A DNA stretch of 64,000 nucleotides from Cliona cf. orientalis (GCA_963930775.1 OZ005695.1:186001-250000); one strand, 5' to 3'; shown: positions 15,955 through 37,077, counted from the stretch's first letter. A program made the numbers and translations. Notes: a model not told the origin generated them from the sequence alone.

Positions 15955-16117
15955 CACTTTGAAAATCCAGTCTGAGGGAGGTCACTTCGGAAAAATCGAT
16001 TCCTTCTATCTTTGCGAGCCGCCCAGCCTCTCCCTCCGGCCCCTGCTCCACGATGCACTGACGCAGCAGCGCCTCGTTGATGATATTCGGCTCTATCGTG
16101 TCGTACAAGTGGCTCAT
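12013..16117 (-). CDS. DRC3: Dynein regulatory complex subunit 3 (DRC3/LRRC48)
   Basis: Nine exons: 15958-16117, 15560-15858, 15208-15354, 14688-14920, 14389-14563, 13892-14053, 13342-13412, 12338-12461 and 12013-12258. They join in frame to 538 residues (human DRC3 has 523). The start is MSHLYDTIEPNIINEALLRQ. Leucine-rich repeats follow (LRRLQLDNNIIEEIP, LEWLDFSFNNIEEISGL, LKDLSLAHNRIKTVGGL, LQVLSLANNLIEETTEWDN), capped by GNPLAQDTIYRQAVIALVPS. The rest is Glu/Arg/Gln-rich coiled coil ending EYQRDELESLEMVTPQP. DRC3 is part of the axonemal nexin-dynein regulatory complex that controls ciliary beating. Introns contain two inverted-repeat elements, a small tandem duplication and a possible LINE relic. 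The gene is divergent from PKC across 397 bp. Confidence 0.95.
12805..13165 (-). mobile_element. Possible 5' fragment of a LINE in a DRC3 intron
   Basis: This GC-rich block of about 360 bp stands out from its AT-rich intron. Its minus strand is open for 89 codons and ends FSRWNVRTVT. The WNVRT motif commonly opens the APE-type endonuclease domain of LINEs, and the frame stops right after it. That suggests the 5' leader of a non-LTR retrotransposon cut off at the start of the endonuclease. There is no reverse transcriptase and no clear target duplication. A T-run lies at 13166-13176 on the plus strand. The evidence is one short motif plus composition. Confidence 0.35.
13441..13890. repeat. Local tandem duplication (~120 bp) interrupted by a TIR element
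   Basis: The stretch at about 13447-13526 plus 13731-13755 is repeated at about 13765-13885: both copies contain CCTTCCCTCCCAACTCATGT, CATTCCAGCTAGAA (or TATTCCAGCTAGAA) and ATAAATGCTTATGAAAA. The second copy includes the edge of DRC3 exon 6. The first copy is split by the element at 13528-13729, and the second preserves the unsplit junction. Confidence 0.75.
13528..13729. mobile_element. Short TIR element (MITE), CCGTATTTC family
   Basis: The termini CCGTATTTC and GAAATACGG are inverted and flanked by TA on both sides. Inside, TTCTAATTATTCGGCA near the left pairs imperfectly with TGCCGAATTTTTAGAA near the right. The 202-bp element has no coding capacity. The neighbouring tandem copy (junction AGAAATTAAAATAAATGC) is an empty site, which confirms that this is an insertion. 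Confidence 0.85.
14947..15164. mobile_element. Candidate short TIR element, CTTAAGGACA family
   Basis: The left end CTTAAGGACACTTTTGTTTG and the reverse complement of the right end, CTTAGGGCTACGATTATTTG, agree imperfectly and continue into matching GTAC(A/T)AA...TTAGCG segments. The 218-bp AT-rich block in a DRC3 intron has no coding capacity. Terminal matches are looser than in the other elements here, so this is probably an older copy. Confidence 0.5.
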
Positions 16118-16514
16118 CTCCTTTCAACTTCAAACGTCACTATGACAACGGTGGAGTTCAAAGGTCATTCTTTGGTTTTAAACCACGCCCACATGCCGCC
16201 AAGTATCCGAATTTGTAGAGCGCCCGTTTACCGCGAATTTCCGGGCGCCACACCTCGATAAAATTTCTGTGATTTCCTTGTGAGCTGAGATATACGATCG
16301 CGATCGGATGTGGAGCGACCCTTGCAGGAACCAAGGAAGCAACGCCCTCGATCTGTATAATCTCGATGACAGAATTGACCTACATGCGTTGCTACGGATA
16401 GAGACGCAGGCTATACAGCACAGAGCTAGGAGAAAGAGAGCAGTTCATTGTGCTGTTTGAAAGTGTCCGGCCTGCTCGCACGGATTGACGAGACTAGACG
16501 CAAATCGATCTACC
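16118..16514. promoter_or_regulatory. Probable bidirectional promoter, DRC3 / PKC
   Basis: The start codons of the divergent DRC3 and PKC genes are 397 bp apart. The stretch is less AT-rich than its surroundings. No TATA box or other motif is convincing, so the call rests on the gene geometry alone. Confidence 0.5.
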
Positions 16515-25147
<8,633 letters not shown>

Positions 25148-25910
25148 CCGTGGCGATAGACCCCACCCACCAGCCGTAACCTACTAGTGTCCTTTGAACT
25201 CTACTGGTTCTCTATTGCATTGAAAATGACATGCATCCATACTCAAAATTAATAATGAATTAGTTAGCGTTATAGCCAATATTTTTTGATTTAATTGTTT
25301 CTTGTTCTGTGGCACATAATTTACCGACACTGTAATAATTATTAAATAATATGCTTGTGTGTACTTATTTTGTTGTATAACTGCACTAATTCTCTCTATG
25401 CTTAAAATGTTTACAGCAGTGTCAGCATAATTATTATTATTTTAAAAATGCATTAAATTTAGACATATTATTATTTTTACCATAGAATTTGGATGAAATT
25501 TTATTGGGTAATCGTATTTCTATACGGTAGATCTTCGAATTATTGCACATTATCAAGTTACATAACACTATCCCGCGCAACGGAAATACCTTGTATGTTA
25601 ATGGACCCCTTAACCATAAAAATTAATTATAGCCCCGCCCGCGCGCGCACTACTCGTGTTGCATGTGGGGGTGTGGCTTGCGAGACGACACTCACGCACG
25701 CATGCATGGTATCCATGATGACTTGCCAAATAAGAATCAGGTGTCAAGTGCCGACAAAAAACACACCTCGGCCCGAATTAACGATCGAGGAAGACAAGCT
25801 ACCGCCCGGTATTGTCCCGGTTGATCTGCCAGTACTATACACTGTACTAGCAGCAGCTGTAGTGCAACAGGAGAAGCCTAGCTAGTCGGCAGGAGGGGCG
25901 GCCAACCCGG
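25148..25910. other. Intergenic region, PKC 3' UTR to TMC 5' region
   Basis: The first half is AT-rich 3' UTR-like sequence. From about 25630 base composition becomes GC-richer, consistent with the promoter and 5' UTR of the downstream TMC gene. An open frame at 25493-25885 has no recognisable domain, and I do not call it a gene. Confidence 0.5.
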
Positions 25911-28900
25911 ATGGATCCTGACGATTATATAGCAGACAAGCCCGATAGCGCTGGAGCACATTCTGTGCGCTCTCAGCTTATCGTGGTCAGCCCGCGTCCA
26001 TCAACGTGCGAGGAATTGGAAGAAAGAGAGAGAGCGGCCGGTGCTGGAAGTGGAGAGAGTCAGCGAAGCAGTAGAAGCAGCAGCGGGAGTGAGGATTTTA
26101 CCTTCGCCAATCCGATCGCGACCATGGAGCCGGAGAGGGAAGGCAAGTTGAACTGCATCCGTGGCATGTTCTTGCGGTCATAATTTTACCACATTTTAAT
26201 TACCCCTTACAAGCCAGGCTGGAGCACATGCAGCACAGTGCAATGCAACCCCCTATCGTTGTATTCTTGGGCCTTCCGATTCACACTATTGAAGTTCCAA
26301 TAGATTTAGGATTCACAAGCACATTTTGATGTAATTCGGTTTAATATTATGTGCAGGATTATATTATATCATGCTATTACCCCATAGGATCAGGAGCAGG
26401 TCAACTGACTATCACCATGGAGATGAGCAATGTGAGTGAGCCACGCAGAGCACGATCTGCTGCTGCAGCTGGCGACAATAAAACGACACCACCGTCACGC
26501 CGGCACAGCCACGGACTACAAGGAGCTGCAGTAGCACCACAACCACAGCTAGCGGCCACCATCGTCTCCATATCTCAGTCTGGAGGCACTACTCCTCCTC
26601 CTCCTTCTTCTAACACCACCACGACAACTCCTCCCGCTCTCCGACCGACCACTGTCCCCATCTTCCACTCCCGGACGGACAAACACACAACTGCTGACTC
26701 AGCTTCTGCAGCTGCTACGAGACCAAAGACCACTGGCGCCGTCAACAATAAGAAGAAGAAGGATAAAAAACGTTATCGTGCCCTCAGTGAGGTGGAGGAC
26801 CTGGAGCAGCAGGAGGGAGACGATACTTCTCCCCCTCTCTCCCCGATCGATGAACAGGTCCTGGAGGAGGTGCTCTACAGCCGTCCGACGCTGAGGCTGG
26901 GCAGGGAGATGAGTATGAAGTTCAGGGCACAGACGGCGGCCATTCCTTCACGGAGAAGACGGGTGTACAGGAGTTTGCCTCACAGAGCCAAGCGACCGAA
27001 GACCACTGATGCAGCACTGGCTGCCTCAGGTATGAAGCTAAGGGGGGAGTACATGCTATGAATGTGTACAAGTGTATGCATAAATACCAGCCTGCTATGC
27101 TTGTGTTGTTGTGCATGTAGTATCAGTTATCTGTGCAGATTCTTTGACACAGAGAGAGAGAGTGAAAAGGAAGCCATCTTTTGATGATCTATTTGCATAA
27201 CTCATCAGTGTTTGTTGTTTTTGATTCCTTTTCGAGTGGTTTGTAAACTGAACTTTCTTCTAAACACATGCTATCTCTCTCTCTCTCTTTTCCCTCCCTC
27301 TCTCTCCCTCTCCCTCTCTCAGAAGGTGGTGGGAGGCATAGGCGGACTAGTTCCCTCCCGAACGTCAATGACGAGGCCTCCGCTATCACTCTTGAGGACA
27401 TTCAGAACATCATAACTGAAGAGGAGCCCCCACCTTCGTCAACTCTGCGAAGACAGGAGGACCTTCGCAAGTCCAACAGAAGACTCAAGGAGAGGATACA
27501 GATGCAGTAAGCAATGCCCTTAATTTCCCAATGTTGATGGTTGCAGTCATGAAGACTGCGGGACACTAAGCATGGGGTCCCAGCTGCTTAGAAAAGTGTA
27601 TAAAATCGTCTCTGCATGCATGAAAATTATGACACCTCCACTAAAGTTGAAATAAACTGGAATTCTCCATTGATCAGTAATCAGTAGTTCCAAGTGTCAG
27701 CAATAGAATGGTTGGACAGTACTATGCATACCTCGTCAGCTGTGACAACAGTTGTCAATGTTGCATGGCTGTTAGCATGGGAGGCGATTGATGATCCGAA
27801 TCCGTGAACTAATGATCACCATACCTTGAGTAGGAGTGGTGCAGTGTGCAGCTGCAGCTGAGAGATAGCTGGCACTGAGTCAAACTAACCATAATGAACA
27901 CTTCACATTAATTATTTTATTTGTCATGCACACAATGATTTTATAACTCTTGTTTTCATAACTCTGGATTTTTTTGTGTTATTTCTGCAGTCATCAGCGT
28001 GAGGAAGTGAGGACCAGAGTGGCTCAGGATAACTGCTGCTCTAACTTCTACTACGTGGTGAGTTGATCAGCTACAAATCAAATTTAATCAAGAACGACGC
28101 CGCACTTTACTAGCTAGCTATCGTACAGTAGGTGGTGATGTGTTTCAGTGACCTGTACAATAAATTATTACGATGGTGTGTTTTGCAGATGTGCTTAATA
28201 CTCAAATAGTGGTACTCAATTGTGTCTTGCATTACATTTTACAATGTCTGGTTGTTTCAATGCACAGTTCCTTTAGCTGTTGGGATAATTATAGCTGGCC
28301 TAAATAAAGTTTAGTGAAATTAATACCTGACCATAAATTTGTGACTATGGGGCTAAGATGGATATTATGTATGAGACTTGTTCCCAGTTAGCTAGTGCAT
28401 AGAGGGTGATCAGTGAAAACCATATTATTTTCCTTTGAGGTGCATGCATGCTGTATTTTTTCCCCTTTCAATATGTTGCAGTGCTGTCTTCCTATACACA
28501 CAGAGAGAGGAATAAACAGAGGCCCATGCATGAACAAGCTGGTCACTACTTTCCCTTTTTCCTTAAAGAGAGATTACTTCCTCTATCCCCAGCATGTGTA
28601 TGAATTACTATTTATAGTACATCTCTTTGTATGGAGTGATGCTATTGTGCATTACAAATCCCTTCACTCTATTGTTATAATAATAATAATTACTATTATG
28701 TTGACTCACATACAACAAGTATACATGTAACTATTGCTGTTTATTAACAGTTACTAGTACGGTAGTGTGTGCAGCTACAACTGTTTAACTATTTCTTAGT
28801 GAGTGCTAGAGTGTATGTCGTTGGCTCTTTAACATTGTATGTGTATTCATTGTACTTTTTCTACCTTGCATTGCAGAAGTGGCCTAAGATCAAATCGGGC

Positions 28901-31900
28901 TTGCGAGTTGCCCTGAGCTACAGGCTCTGGAACGGCCACATGAAGGAGGTCGAAGGTCACTTTGGCACGGCAGTCGTCTCATACTTTGTCTACCTCCGCT
29001 GGCTGTTCATCATGAACCTCGTCATCTTTGCCCTCTGGTTTGGACTCATCATTGTCCCAAACTCCATCTTCATCGCCGTGGAAGATCCACCACGCGCCGC
29101 CTCTCTCCTTTCTTGTGCCTACCCTTTCTCCGACAACGCATTCACGTCGTGTTCTGATGACTCCACCCCTTCCGACAGCGATAACCTATTCTACCTCCTG
29201 ACATCCAGTCCCATGTACACCTGCACGGCTCTCTCCAACTCGACGTCATTCAGCCTCCGGACTTGTGGAACTAGCGAAAGTTTCATCAACGGCACTCAAC
29301 AGAACATCACGGATAGAGAGACTACAACCACGGTAACGGTTAGCGATTCAATGCCAAATCTTGCAGACTGCACCTTCGAGAATGGGAACGTGACGATTCA
29401 GCAAGTTCGAGTCTGTTCCAGTGGGATTGCACCGTTCATACCGTGGTACCAGTACATCATTGATTTCGCTCTCGGTCAGGGCACGTTCAACCAGACGGTT
29501 CTGTTTTATGGTCGCTATAGCAACGCCACTATCGGCAATTACAATTTGCCCGTGGCTTATCTGTTCATGACTGGAGTTGTGTACACTGTCAGCATAGCAC
29601 TGCTCGTCTTCAAGTAAGAATATCTCTCTCTCTCTCTCCCTCTCTCTTTGTCTGTGCTTGTGAGAACCACATCAATGGATTGAGTTATGTAATGAATTGT
29701 TTATTAACAACTGGTTACACAATTATCAGCACTTCCTTCCTGCCAAAAAAGCCCCCTCTACACTTGGAGACTTGTTTACAGTCCTTAGCTCCTCTTAAGG
29801 ATCACAGGTTGCCTGGTGATTGCATTTCACACCATTTGACACCTTACATCTGTCAATTAGGCCAAAGCTGAAGACCTAAATCAGCGCATGCTTCAGATTC
29901 ACAAAGAACCCTTTTTGTTTTAATCCAATACTGCTCTTAGTTTACAAGGCCTATTAAAGGTTTGCACGGTTTGATGGAGGTGGGGGGGGGGGGGGGGGGG
30001 GGGGGCTGGGGGGACAGTGTCTGGGATTGATTTTCACTTCAGAAAATATTACCTATGCAAAGTGGATTGGTTCTTAGACTAGTGATTTTCATTCCATGAG
30101 AATGCATGTTGCCCCACCCTGCACCACCATCGTAACCCGCTCTCCTTCCCCCCACACTTCAGGATGGGCCAGGCTTACAACGAGAGCTATGTTGAAGTGG
30201 GAAAGAGCAAATCCATCAATTTCTGTAACAAGCTGTTTACGGCTTGGGACTTCAACATCACAGACCCGGACACGGCCAAACTGAGGAGGGCCCAGATTAA
30301 GACTGACTTTGAGGTACGTGAATCACCGAGTTAAAATATACATGTAGTGTAATAACCAGAATTAATAACTATCACCTTGGTAGGCATCTAGTTATTTTTT
30401 CAATCTTTCCATATGTTCAAGTCGAATAATTTTACACTTTGTGGTGGTAGAAAGTGCATGCATGATTGGGAATTTTTAATAATCATATCGCACTCTCTAA
30501 CAATAATTAAAGTGAGATTAATTAGTAACTATTATTATTATTATTATGACTAATTGAAGCAGAACTGAAAGAAGGGTTAGGTTGCTAAGTAGACGCCTTT
30601 AGTTGGAGGGGGGACTTCTTCTATTTCTCTTTGAAGCTGACACCAGATAACACCACTGTCTGTGGCTTCTGTTGGTATCTTGCCATTATACCACGCTCTT
30701 GTTACACAATCCTATTAAACATTGCCTCGAGCAAAAATAGAATTTCTGCACACAGACGATAAATTAAACAATCTTGACTTGTAAATAGATGTATATCCTT
30801 TCAGAAGCCTGGATGGCCCATAAGTCATAAAATTTAACATTAATAAATTAAGGTGCGCGTGTCAATTCCTCAAATTTTCATAATTAGCTCCTTACTAAAT
30901 ATTTCAAGCCTTGCTTGGAATATTGCCCTCCATTACATAACATGGCATTGATCACTGACTGCATGTAGCCCCACCCTCAAGGATGTCATGTGACCAAGAA
31001 TCGGTTGCTAAGTTACCTATAGAAAGCACTCTCAACATCTGTCCACCCTTCCGCAGGAGGAAATAGCCGACTTTGAACGTCGGAACAAGAAGCGTACTTG
31101 GAAGGAGCTTGCCATTGTGATCATCATCCGCACTCTGACAAATCTCTTTACGCTTCTTGTCCTCGTTGCTGCAGCTGCTATCATCTTCTACTCCACCCAG
31201 TTTGGACTGCAAAATGTAAGTCAGTTAACAAAATTAATTTGAAGTGGTAGATAATACTGACCATTTTTTTGTTGCAATTGTAGCAATCATCAAGTAGTAT
31301 CCAATTTGAAGGTCTTGTGACTCCGGTTGTCATAACGACGCTCAATCTCATTCTCCCATTTCTGTTCTCGTTCCTGGCTCGGTTTGAGCGCTTCAAGACG
31401 CAGAGCGGGGAGATTAAGATGACCCTCGTTAGGTAATTCAGAAAGTGTGGCAATGGGGTGGCTGGTCGATCAACTATAGAGGATAAAATTTCTGAATTGC
31501 ACAATGTTTCAGAAATTTTATCATCCACAGTCCGTCTTCACTCTTGCAATTGGTTTGTTCTGCAGGACGATCCTTGTGCGTCTTGCTTCACTGATCGTGC
31601 TCATGGCAACAATCTTCATCTTGATCCAGTGCACTCAGACGGTGATGGAAGACACCACTTCATCCACAACAACCACTTGCTCCTTCAGCAGCAACCTCAT
31701 CAGTGATAACATAAATAATCTCAACATCACAAGCTCACAAGACTGCCCGATTGTAAGCTCCCTCTCTCTCTCTCTCTCTCTCTCCTTTGAAATTTCTGAA
31801 GTAACACATCTTTTTTTCTTTCAGTGCTGGGAGACGTTCATTGGTCAAGAGTTCTATAAGCTTGGCCTGACAAATTTAGCTGTGTCAGCAGCCAGTACCA

Positions 31901-33957
31901 TCGCCGTGGAAACCTTCCGAAAGTAAGACTTATATATCTTCTTCTTCTTCGTGACAAAAGATTCCAATGTTCTTTGACACAGCTTTGCATCTCGAGTGCG
32001 GTACAAGGGCCTTGGAGATAAGATTGGCAAAGGGAACTTCAACATCCCAAAGAGTATTCTTGACCTGATCTACACTCAATCGTTGCTATGGTGAGCTTGC
32101 AAGCATGGTTTATTTATCAATCATCAAGTCATTGTAACTAATAATTGGTATAGTCTGATATGTAATTATTTTCAACATGATCACGCATACTGCAGGCTTG
32201 GATTTTTCTTCTCTCCGCTGGTACCTGCTGTCGTACTGCTCACCTCATTCACACTCTTCTATGTCAAAAAGGTAGCTCACAGAATCAGTGTTACGGCAAC
32301 ATTATATAATTGCCAGATATTAAAAAATTACGTTTTTTTTTGTCGTTTGTCAAAACAGTACAGCCTAATGTATAACTTGGAGCCGGACAAGAGAGGAGCG
32401 ACAAAGACTGCAAGAAACAACTTCCTCTACCTTTTTCTGATGCTGGCCACCCTTGGCTTCTTCCTCATACCTGTAGCGGTGGTGATCGGCACGTAAGTAC
32501 AGAGTTCATTGTTATATCAGAATCTATCTGTTACAGTATCCCGATTCCTTACCAAAAGGGGGTGGGCTATCCTGTACTTTCAGTAAAAATTAATAGTTTT
32601 GTAATAATATTATAGAGTCCCGTGTGATAGAGGTGTTCTCGTAATACTTGGGGGAGTAAATGGTTGAGTTATGGTAATTTTTTCTGTTTTTCAGCTTTCG
32701 TCCGAGTGAGACGTGTGGTCCGTTCCGAGGTGACACCAGCTTCTTCGTGGTTGTATCAAGTTGGGTCAACTCTTTCAGCTGTGTCACTCAGCAGGCTCTG
32801 GACTTCTTTGCCTCAGCTGGCTTTGTCATCCCAGTCCTTGCACTACTACTGTGAGGCCACACCCACCTCTTGCATTATTTATTATCTTTCTATTGCATAT
32901 TCATTATCTTTCTATTGCATATTCATATGGCTCTTAGAGTTACCTTTTGCACTGGCCTTATCACTAGAGTGTGCATAATGCAATACTTGATAATTTTGTT
33001 CTATAGTTACATTTTGTGATTTTATGTCATTTTTTTTACTCCACATGACATAGGCTTGTGATCTACGGAGAGCATGTGCTCTTGAGATCAAGAAAGGCAA
33101 AGTTTGAGCTCATCAAGAAACAGCTAATTCTGGTGAGAAAGAGAAAGGCAGTAAATTTATTGTTACACCTCAGTACGTGAACATCCTGCTAGAATTACAA
33201 TTCCCCACATGCCTGGCCACTCCCTCTGTAATTAGGGCGTATAATTAAAGATTGCTAGTCACTAATGCAGAATTTATCATCCGGCATATCAATCCCATAA
33301 TAATAATAATTATTATCAAGTTTCACTATACCATAGATGAACATGGTTTCCGTGGCATGGCCATTTGATACCTCCTTCACATTATTGATTCGTGCATGCA
33401 CAAAATTTTTGACAATAGAGGATAATACAATCATATAAGTAGCTATAAATTATACAATCATCCACTAACTAACTCAGTACATCACACTGTCATAATAATA
33501 ATATTTAATATGTGCACACACTCATGCACAACTCCCCATACTTCTTCAGGAGGGAGCAAACGTGACCCATATTGTTGGTAAGCTGGACAGTGTGCTACAG
33601 AAGGTGGCCGACCATCGCCAAGAGGTAATCAACACGATGGTCGTCACCTCCCCCACTCCCAACGGCTCCAACCAAGGTCAAGATGGTGGCAGTGACCCCT
33701 CCCCTCAAAATGTGACCCTCAGGAAACACAGCAGCGTGGACGGGGTGAGCATAGCGGACAGTGTGACCCCGCTCAGACAAAGGATAGAGAACATGAGGCT
33801 ATCTGTATCGTCGGAAAACGATCCAAGTCAGAGTAACTTTAACTCGCTGAATCGGGGGGAGAGACGGCGAAAGAAGTCACCAGCTTCTTCATCAATGGGC
33901 GAGTCTTCCGGAGAATATCGTTCAAATCCGGCCAAGGAGACCACTTCACACCTGTGA
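25911..33957 (+). CDS. TMC: Transmembrane channel-like (TMC) family protein
   Basis: Sixteen exons (25911-26142, 26388-27029, 27323-27506, 27991-28057, 28877-29613, 30163-30313, 31057-31215, 31284-31432, 31566-31752, 31825-31922, 31983-32090, 32196-32271, 32359-32492, 32695-32850, 33054-33132, 33550-33957) join in frame to 1188 residues. The N-terminal 300 residues are a low-complexity cytosolic region rich in Ser, Thr, Pro and Lys. The TMC core begins LRVALSYRLWNGHMKEVEGH and the first membrane helix is in YLRWLFIMNLVIFALWFGLI. A long Asn/Ser/Thr-rich extracellular loop with several NxS/T sites follows, then WDFNITDP. The TMC signature is CWETFIGQEFYKLGLTNL. More helices follow up to VIPVLALLLLVIYGEHVLL. 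TMC proteins are ion channels related to TMEM16, and TMC1/2 form the hair-cell mechanotransduction pore. Intron 1 uses a GC-AG donor (AAG|GCAAGT). The vertebrate TMC subgroup cannot be assigned by eye. Confidence 0.93.
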
Positions 33958-34196
33958 AATTTAAGTACTTAAGAATTGTTGTACTGTCCATCAAAGTGTA
34001 ATAATTATTACAGGAACCGGGCCTCTTCAATGTTTTATCATGATATTTTATCTTCAACAATCATTAATAATATTGTAGCGCAGTAATCAGGCATTACTGT
34101 ATTACACACCACTATATTATATAGTGTCATTGTATGTGATGTAGAAATCAGTTTTATTCTCATGAAAAGAGTGTATCTATTGTGATTTTTTTCGCT

Positions 34197-34871
34197 TTAA
34201 ATTTGCAAATATTTATGCAACAGTTCATTGTCCAATATCCGTCCATACTTTAAACTGTACAGGAACACCTCTGGGTGACCCTTGACCTCTAACCTCTTTA
34301 TCGCCCGGCCCTGTCTGAGCTGCGCGTCAGCAAATGGTATGACATCATTGGCCTTGAAATACAAGTCCCTTCGGCCACCGACAAAGGTCAAAGTTGATAC
34401 CCTTATGTGATTGGTCGATCTCACATAAGCCATTTCTCCGACCACCCGTCTGAAATAGTAGCTCAGAATGAGCAGTACGGCAGTGGTACCAACCGCGGCC
34501 ACTGTAGCATACGCCAAACTCCTCCCAGTTATATCTCCACTGAGGTACATGTACGCCATAGGGGGTAGCATTAGCAACATGGCCGACACCTGGTAGACCT
34601 TCAGGCGAGAGATGAATCTGAAGTGTTTCATTGTAGGCCACCGATAGAGCAATATGGAGTCACTCTGGGTGGTGGAACATGATTCTTGTTCAGGAGGCTG
34701 GGGTGATGCTGTGGAGGAATAGTTTTTGTAGTTGAGTTTCAAGCTTGAAGAATGTTTCCATCTTTGTGGCTGAGATTTAATAGAAATGCAGCAGAAATGT
34801 CTTCTACACAAGACCAGGAGAGTTCTCTGGTGAAATCTAAGTGCTGGAACAGTACACATCTGCAGCTCCAC
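34197..34871 (-). CDS. TMEM186: TMEM186 (mitochondrial complex I assembly factor)
   Basis: A single exon encodes 224 residues; human TMEM186 has 213. The first 75 residues are Ser/Gln/Arg/Lys-rich with few acids, consistent with a mitochondrial targeting region. The conserved part starts FRFISRLKVYQVSAMLLMLP, followed by a second membrane segment (LAYATVAAVGTTAVLLILSY) and the C-terminal block VSTLTFVGGRRDLYFKANDV. TMEM186 is an inner-membrane protein of the MCIA complex that helps assemble complex I. The gene is divergent from the KDEL receptor gene across 201 bp. Confidence 0.85.
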   Translation of the reverse strand: MELQMCTVPALRFHQRTLLVLCRRHFCCISIKSQPQRWKHSSSLKLNYKNYSSTASPQPPEQESCSTTQSDSILLYRWPTMKHFRFISRLKVYQVSAMLLMLPPMAYMYLSGDITGRSLAYATVAAVGTTAVLLILSYYFRRVVGEMAYVRSTNHIRVSTLTFVGGRRDLYFKANDVIPFADAQLRQGRAIKRLEVKGHPEVFLYSLKYGRILDNELLHKYLQI

Positions 34872-35072
34872 TGACGACCTTTACCTGTTAACAGCGCGCC
34901 CCGCCTCTATTTATACGATCACGAAATGGTTAGTTATTAACTTCCGTTGTTACAGGTAGTGCCACGTGTGCCGATTTGATTGTTGACACTGCCCCGCGCA
35001 CGATTGCAGACAAAGCTGCCATTGTGAAGCTAAAAAGGTTCTGCCGGGCCAGCGTGGTACGTAGCGAGAAAG
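34872..35072. promoter_or_regulatory. Probable bidirectional promoter, TMEM186 / KDEL receptor
   Basis: A 201-bp gap separates the start codons of two divergent, probably broadly expressed genes. No TATA box is evident. The call is from geometry. Confidence 0.5.
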
Positions 35073-36621
35073 ATGAACATCTTCAGGCTGTGCGGAGATC
35101 TCTCTCACTTGCTCGCAATTATTATCCTACTCGTGAAGATTTGGAGAACGCGATCATGCGCTGGTAAGGGCGGGTGCTCCACTTGAGCAAACCTCTGTGA
35201 AGTGTTTGCTCTTTAATTGGGAATGATGTCCCGCCTCTATATTAAACGAAAAAGCCCCTGAGCTAACCTGGCACTGATTAGTTTGTATACCTTTGTAATT
35301 GATGGTATCAAATTTGAATAATTGTTGTGTGTGTATCCATTCTCTAGGTATTTCTGGCAAGAGTCAGGTGCTGTTTGCGCTAGTGTTCACGACACGCTAC
35401 CTGGATCTAGTGTTCAGTTTTATCTCAATCTACAACACTGTCATGAAGATCATCTTCTTGGTGACGGCTTATGGGACACTCTACCTCATGTTCATCAAAT
35501 TCAAGGCAACCTACGACTCAAACCACGACACATTTAGGGCAGAGTTTCTAGTCATCCCAGCTGTCGGCCTCGCACTATTGGTCAACCATGAATTCTCTGT
35601 ACTAGAGGTGAGGAGAGAAGGAAAATTAGTTAGTTTGGCGACCCTTTACCTACTACATTGCATTCAAGCTATTTCACATACCTCACCCCCCCTTGATCAC
35701 TGCTGATTTTAACTATGGCATGAAAATTAACCATTCTCTCTCTCTCCCTTCTTCTATTTCAGATATTGTGGACGTTCTCCATCTACCTAGAGAGTGTTGC
35801 TATCATGCCCCAGCTCTACATGATCTCCAAGACGGGTGAGGCAGAGACCATCACCTCCCACTATCTCTTCGCTCTCGGGCTCTACCGCGGCCTGTACATT
35901 GTAAACTGGGTTTATCGATTCTACATGGAAGAGTTCTACGACTGGATCGCCATAGTTGCTGGATGTGTTCAGACTGCCCTCTACTGCGACTTTTTCTACC
36001 TCTACATCACAAAAGGTATCATAATAATATTACTATAGTGGCAGCTCTATCAATTATTATAGTAATAATATTTTATCTGTGTGTAAGGATTAGTGTGACA
36101 TTGCATATATAAGGATTGGCCCAAACGGAGAGTATAGTGATCTTGGTATTTAATATTTTAGTGAGTAGGTTAGGTTTCAGGAAAGCTGTAGCAGTGGCAA
36201 CCCTGTACTATAGAAATTTGAAGCCCTTTTCTAGATTACTACCGTATAGCCAGAAAATTTGGCGGTCTATATTACAACCACCAAATTAAAATCCGCCAAA
36301 ATTTCCTACTCGCATATATAATATTATGTATGGCAATCCCATACCGAACCACCAAATTTAAATCCACCAATATTCTTGTAATAGCGTCCGGCTATACGGT
36401 AAGTAAGAATTTCCAAGTATCACTTATTAGACGTTGCCAGATTGGTAAAAGAACTATTGTCGCTAACCAATAGTTCATTTTGAAATTTTTGAAGGAGGGA
36501 GGATTGGGGGGCATGGTTGGGGCAGAGTGAAAATACCAAGCTTCCCCTATTGTGTGAATTTTTCTCCTTTTGTTCTCCCCCTGCAGTGATGAAAGGCAAA
36601 GAGCTGAAGCTACCTGCTTAG
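35073..36621 (+). CDS. KDELR: KDEL receptor (ERD2 family)
   Basis: Four exons (35073-35163, 35348-35607, 35763-36015, 36587-36621) give exactly 212 residues, the length of human KDELR1. The protein starts [20 protein letters not shown] and continues [25 protein letters not shown]-type [20 protein letters not shown] and [20 protein letters not shown]. It is a seven-helix Golgi/ER receptor that binds the C-terminal KDEL signal of escaped luminal proteins and returns them to the ER in COPI vesicles. The cytosolic tail ends [12 protein letters not shown], with the lysines used for COPI retrieval. Intron 3 contains an inverted-repeat element (36241-36400). Confidence 0.97.
36241..36400. mobile_element. 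Short TIR element (MITE), CCGTATAGC family, copy 3
   Basis: The left end ACCGTATAGCCAGAAAATTT and right end GTCCGGCTATACGGT form the inverted termini, flanked by TA. At 160 bp it is shorter than copies 1 and 2. It lacks part of the left interior and part of the right, but shares the central CCAAATTAAAATCCGCCAAA. It is in intron 3 of the KDEL receptor gene. Confidence 0.85.
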
Positions 36622-37077
36622 TACTACAAGCTGCACTCTGCTAGAAGACATGGATGGTTTGGGGAGGACTTTTGACACACATAGTTCATTAACGCTTCTA
36701 GGTGAATATTTTCTCATAATATTATAGGAATTATTATTGGTGCTCTATGGTATGTTCATTCCCAATGTGTTATCACCTCGATAAGTTATTGTATTGTTTG
36801 TCCACATGCAAAATTAGTAATAGCGGCGCTGCGCACATGCGGCCCGATCAAGCCATGCCGCGCCGGGTACAAAGTTCAACATCACGTAATGAATCGCAAG
36901 ATGTATGACACATCACATGACAGAAGTTGCATCAACTAGATATAGACTGAATATAAGATCCTAACATTCTAACTCGAACCAGTACCTGTAGCTAAGAATT
37001 GCAGTCGCACATATAGTAGTATCTGTCGCTAAAATTTACAGTTGTTCGTGCATCGTCTTGGCAAGAAGTCCGGCGCC
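36622..37077. other. Intergenic region, KDEL receptor 3' UTR to ankyrin/SOCS gene promoter
   Basis: The first part is AT-rich 3' UTR-like sequence. A GC-richer patch at about 36825-36870 and the following 200 bp probably hold the promoter of the next gene. No coding sequence is supported. Confidence 0.45.

Noticed and set aside
25493-25885. Open frame of 130 codons upstream of the TMC gene
   Set aside because: No recognisable domain, AT-rich start, and low-complexity charge pattern; it is better explained as 3' UTR and promoter sequence.
37042-37077. Upstream extension of the ASB-like protein
   Set aside because: It would need a TTG start; the ATG at 37078 has a much better context.
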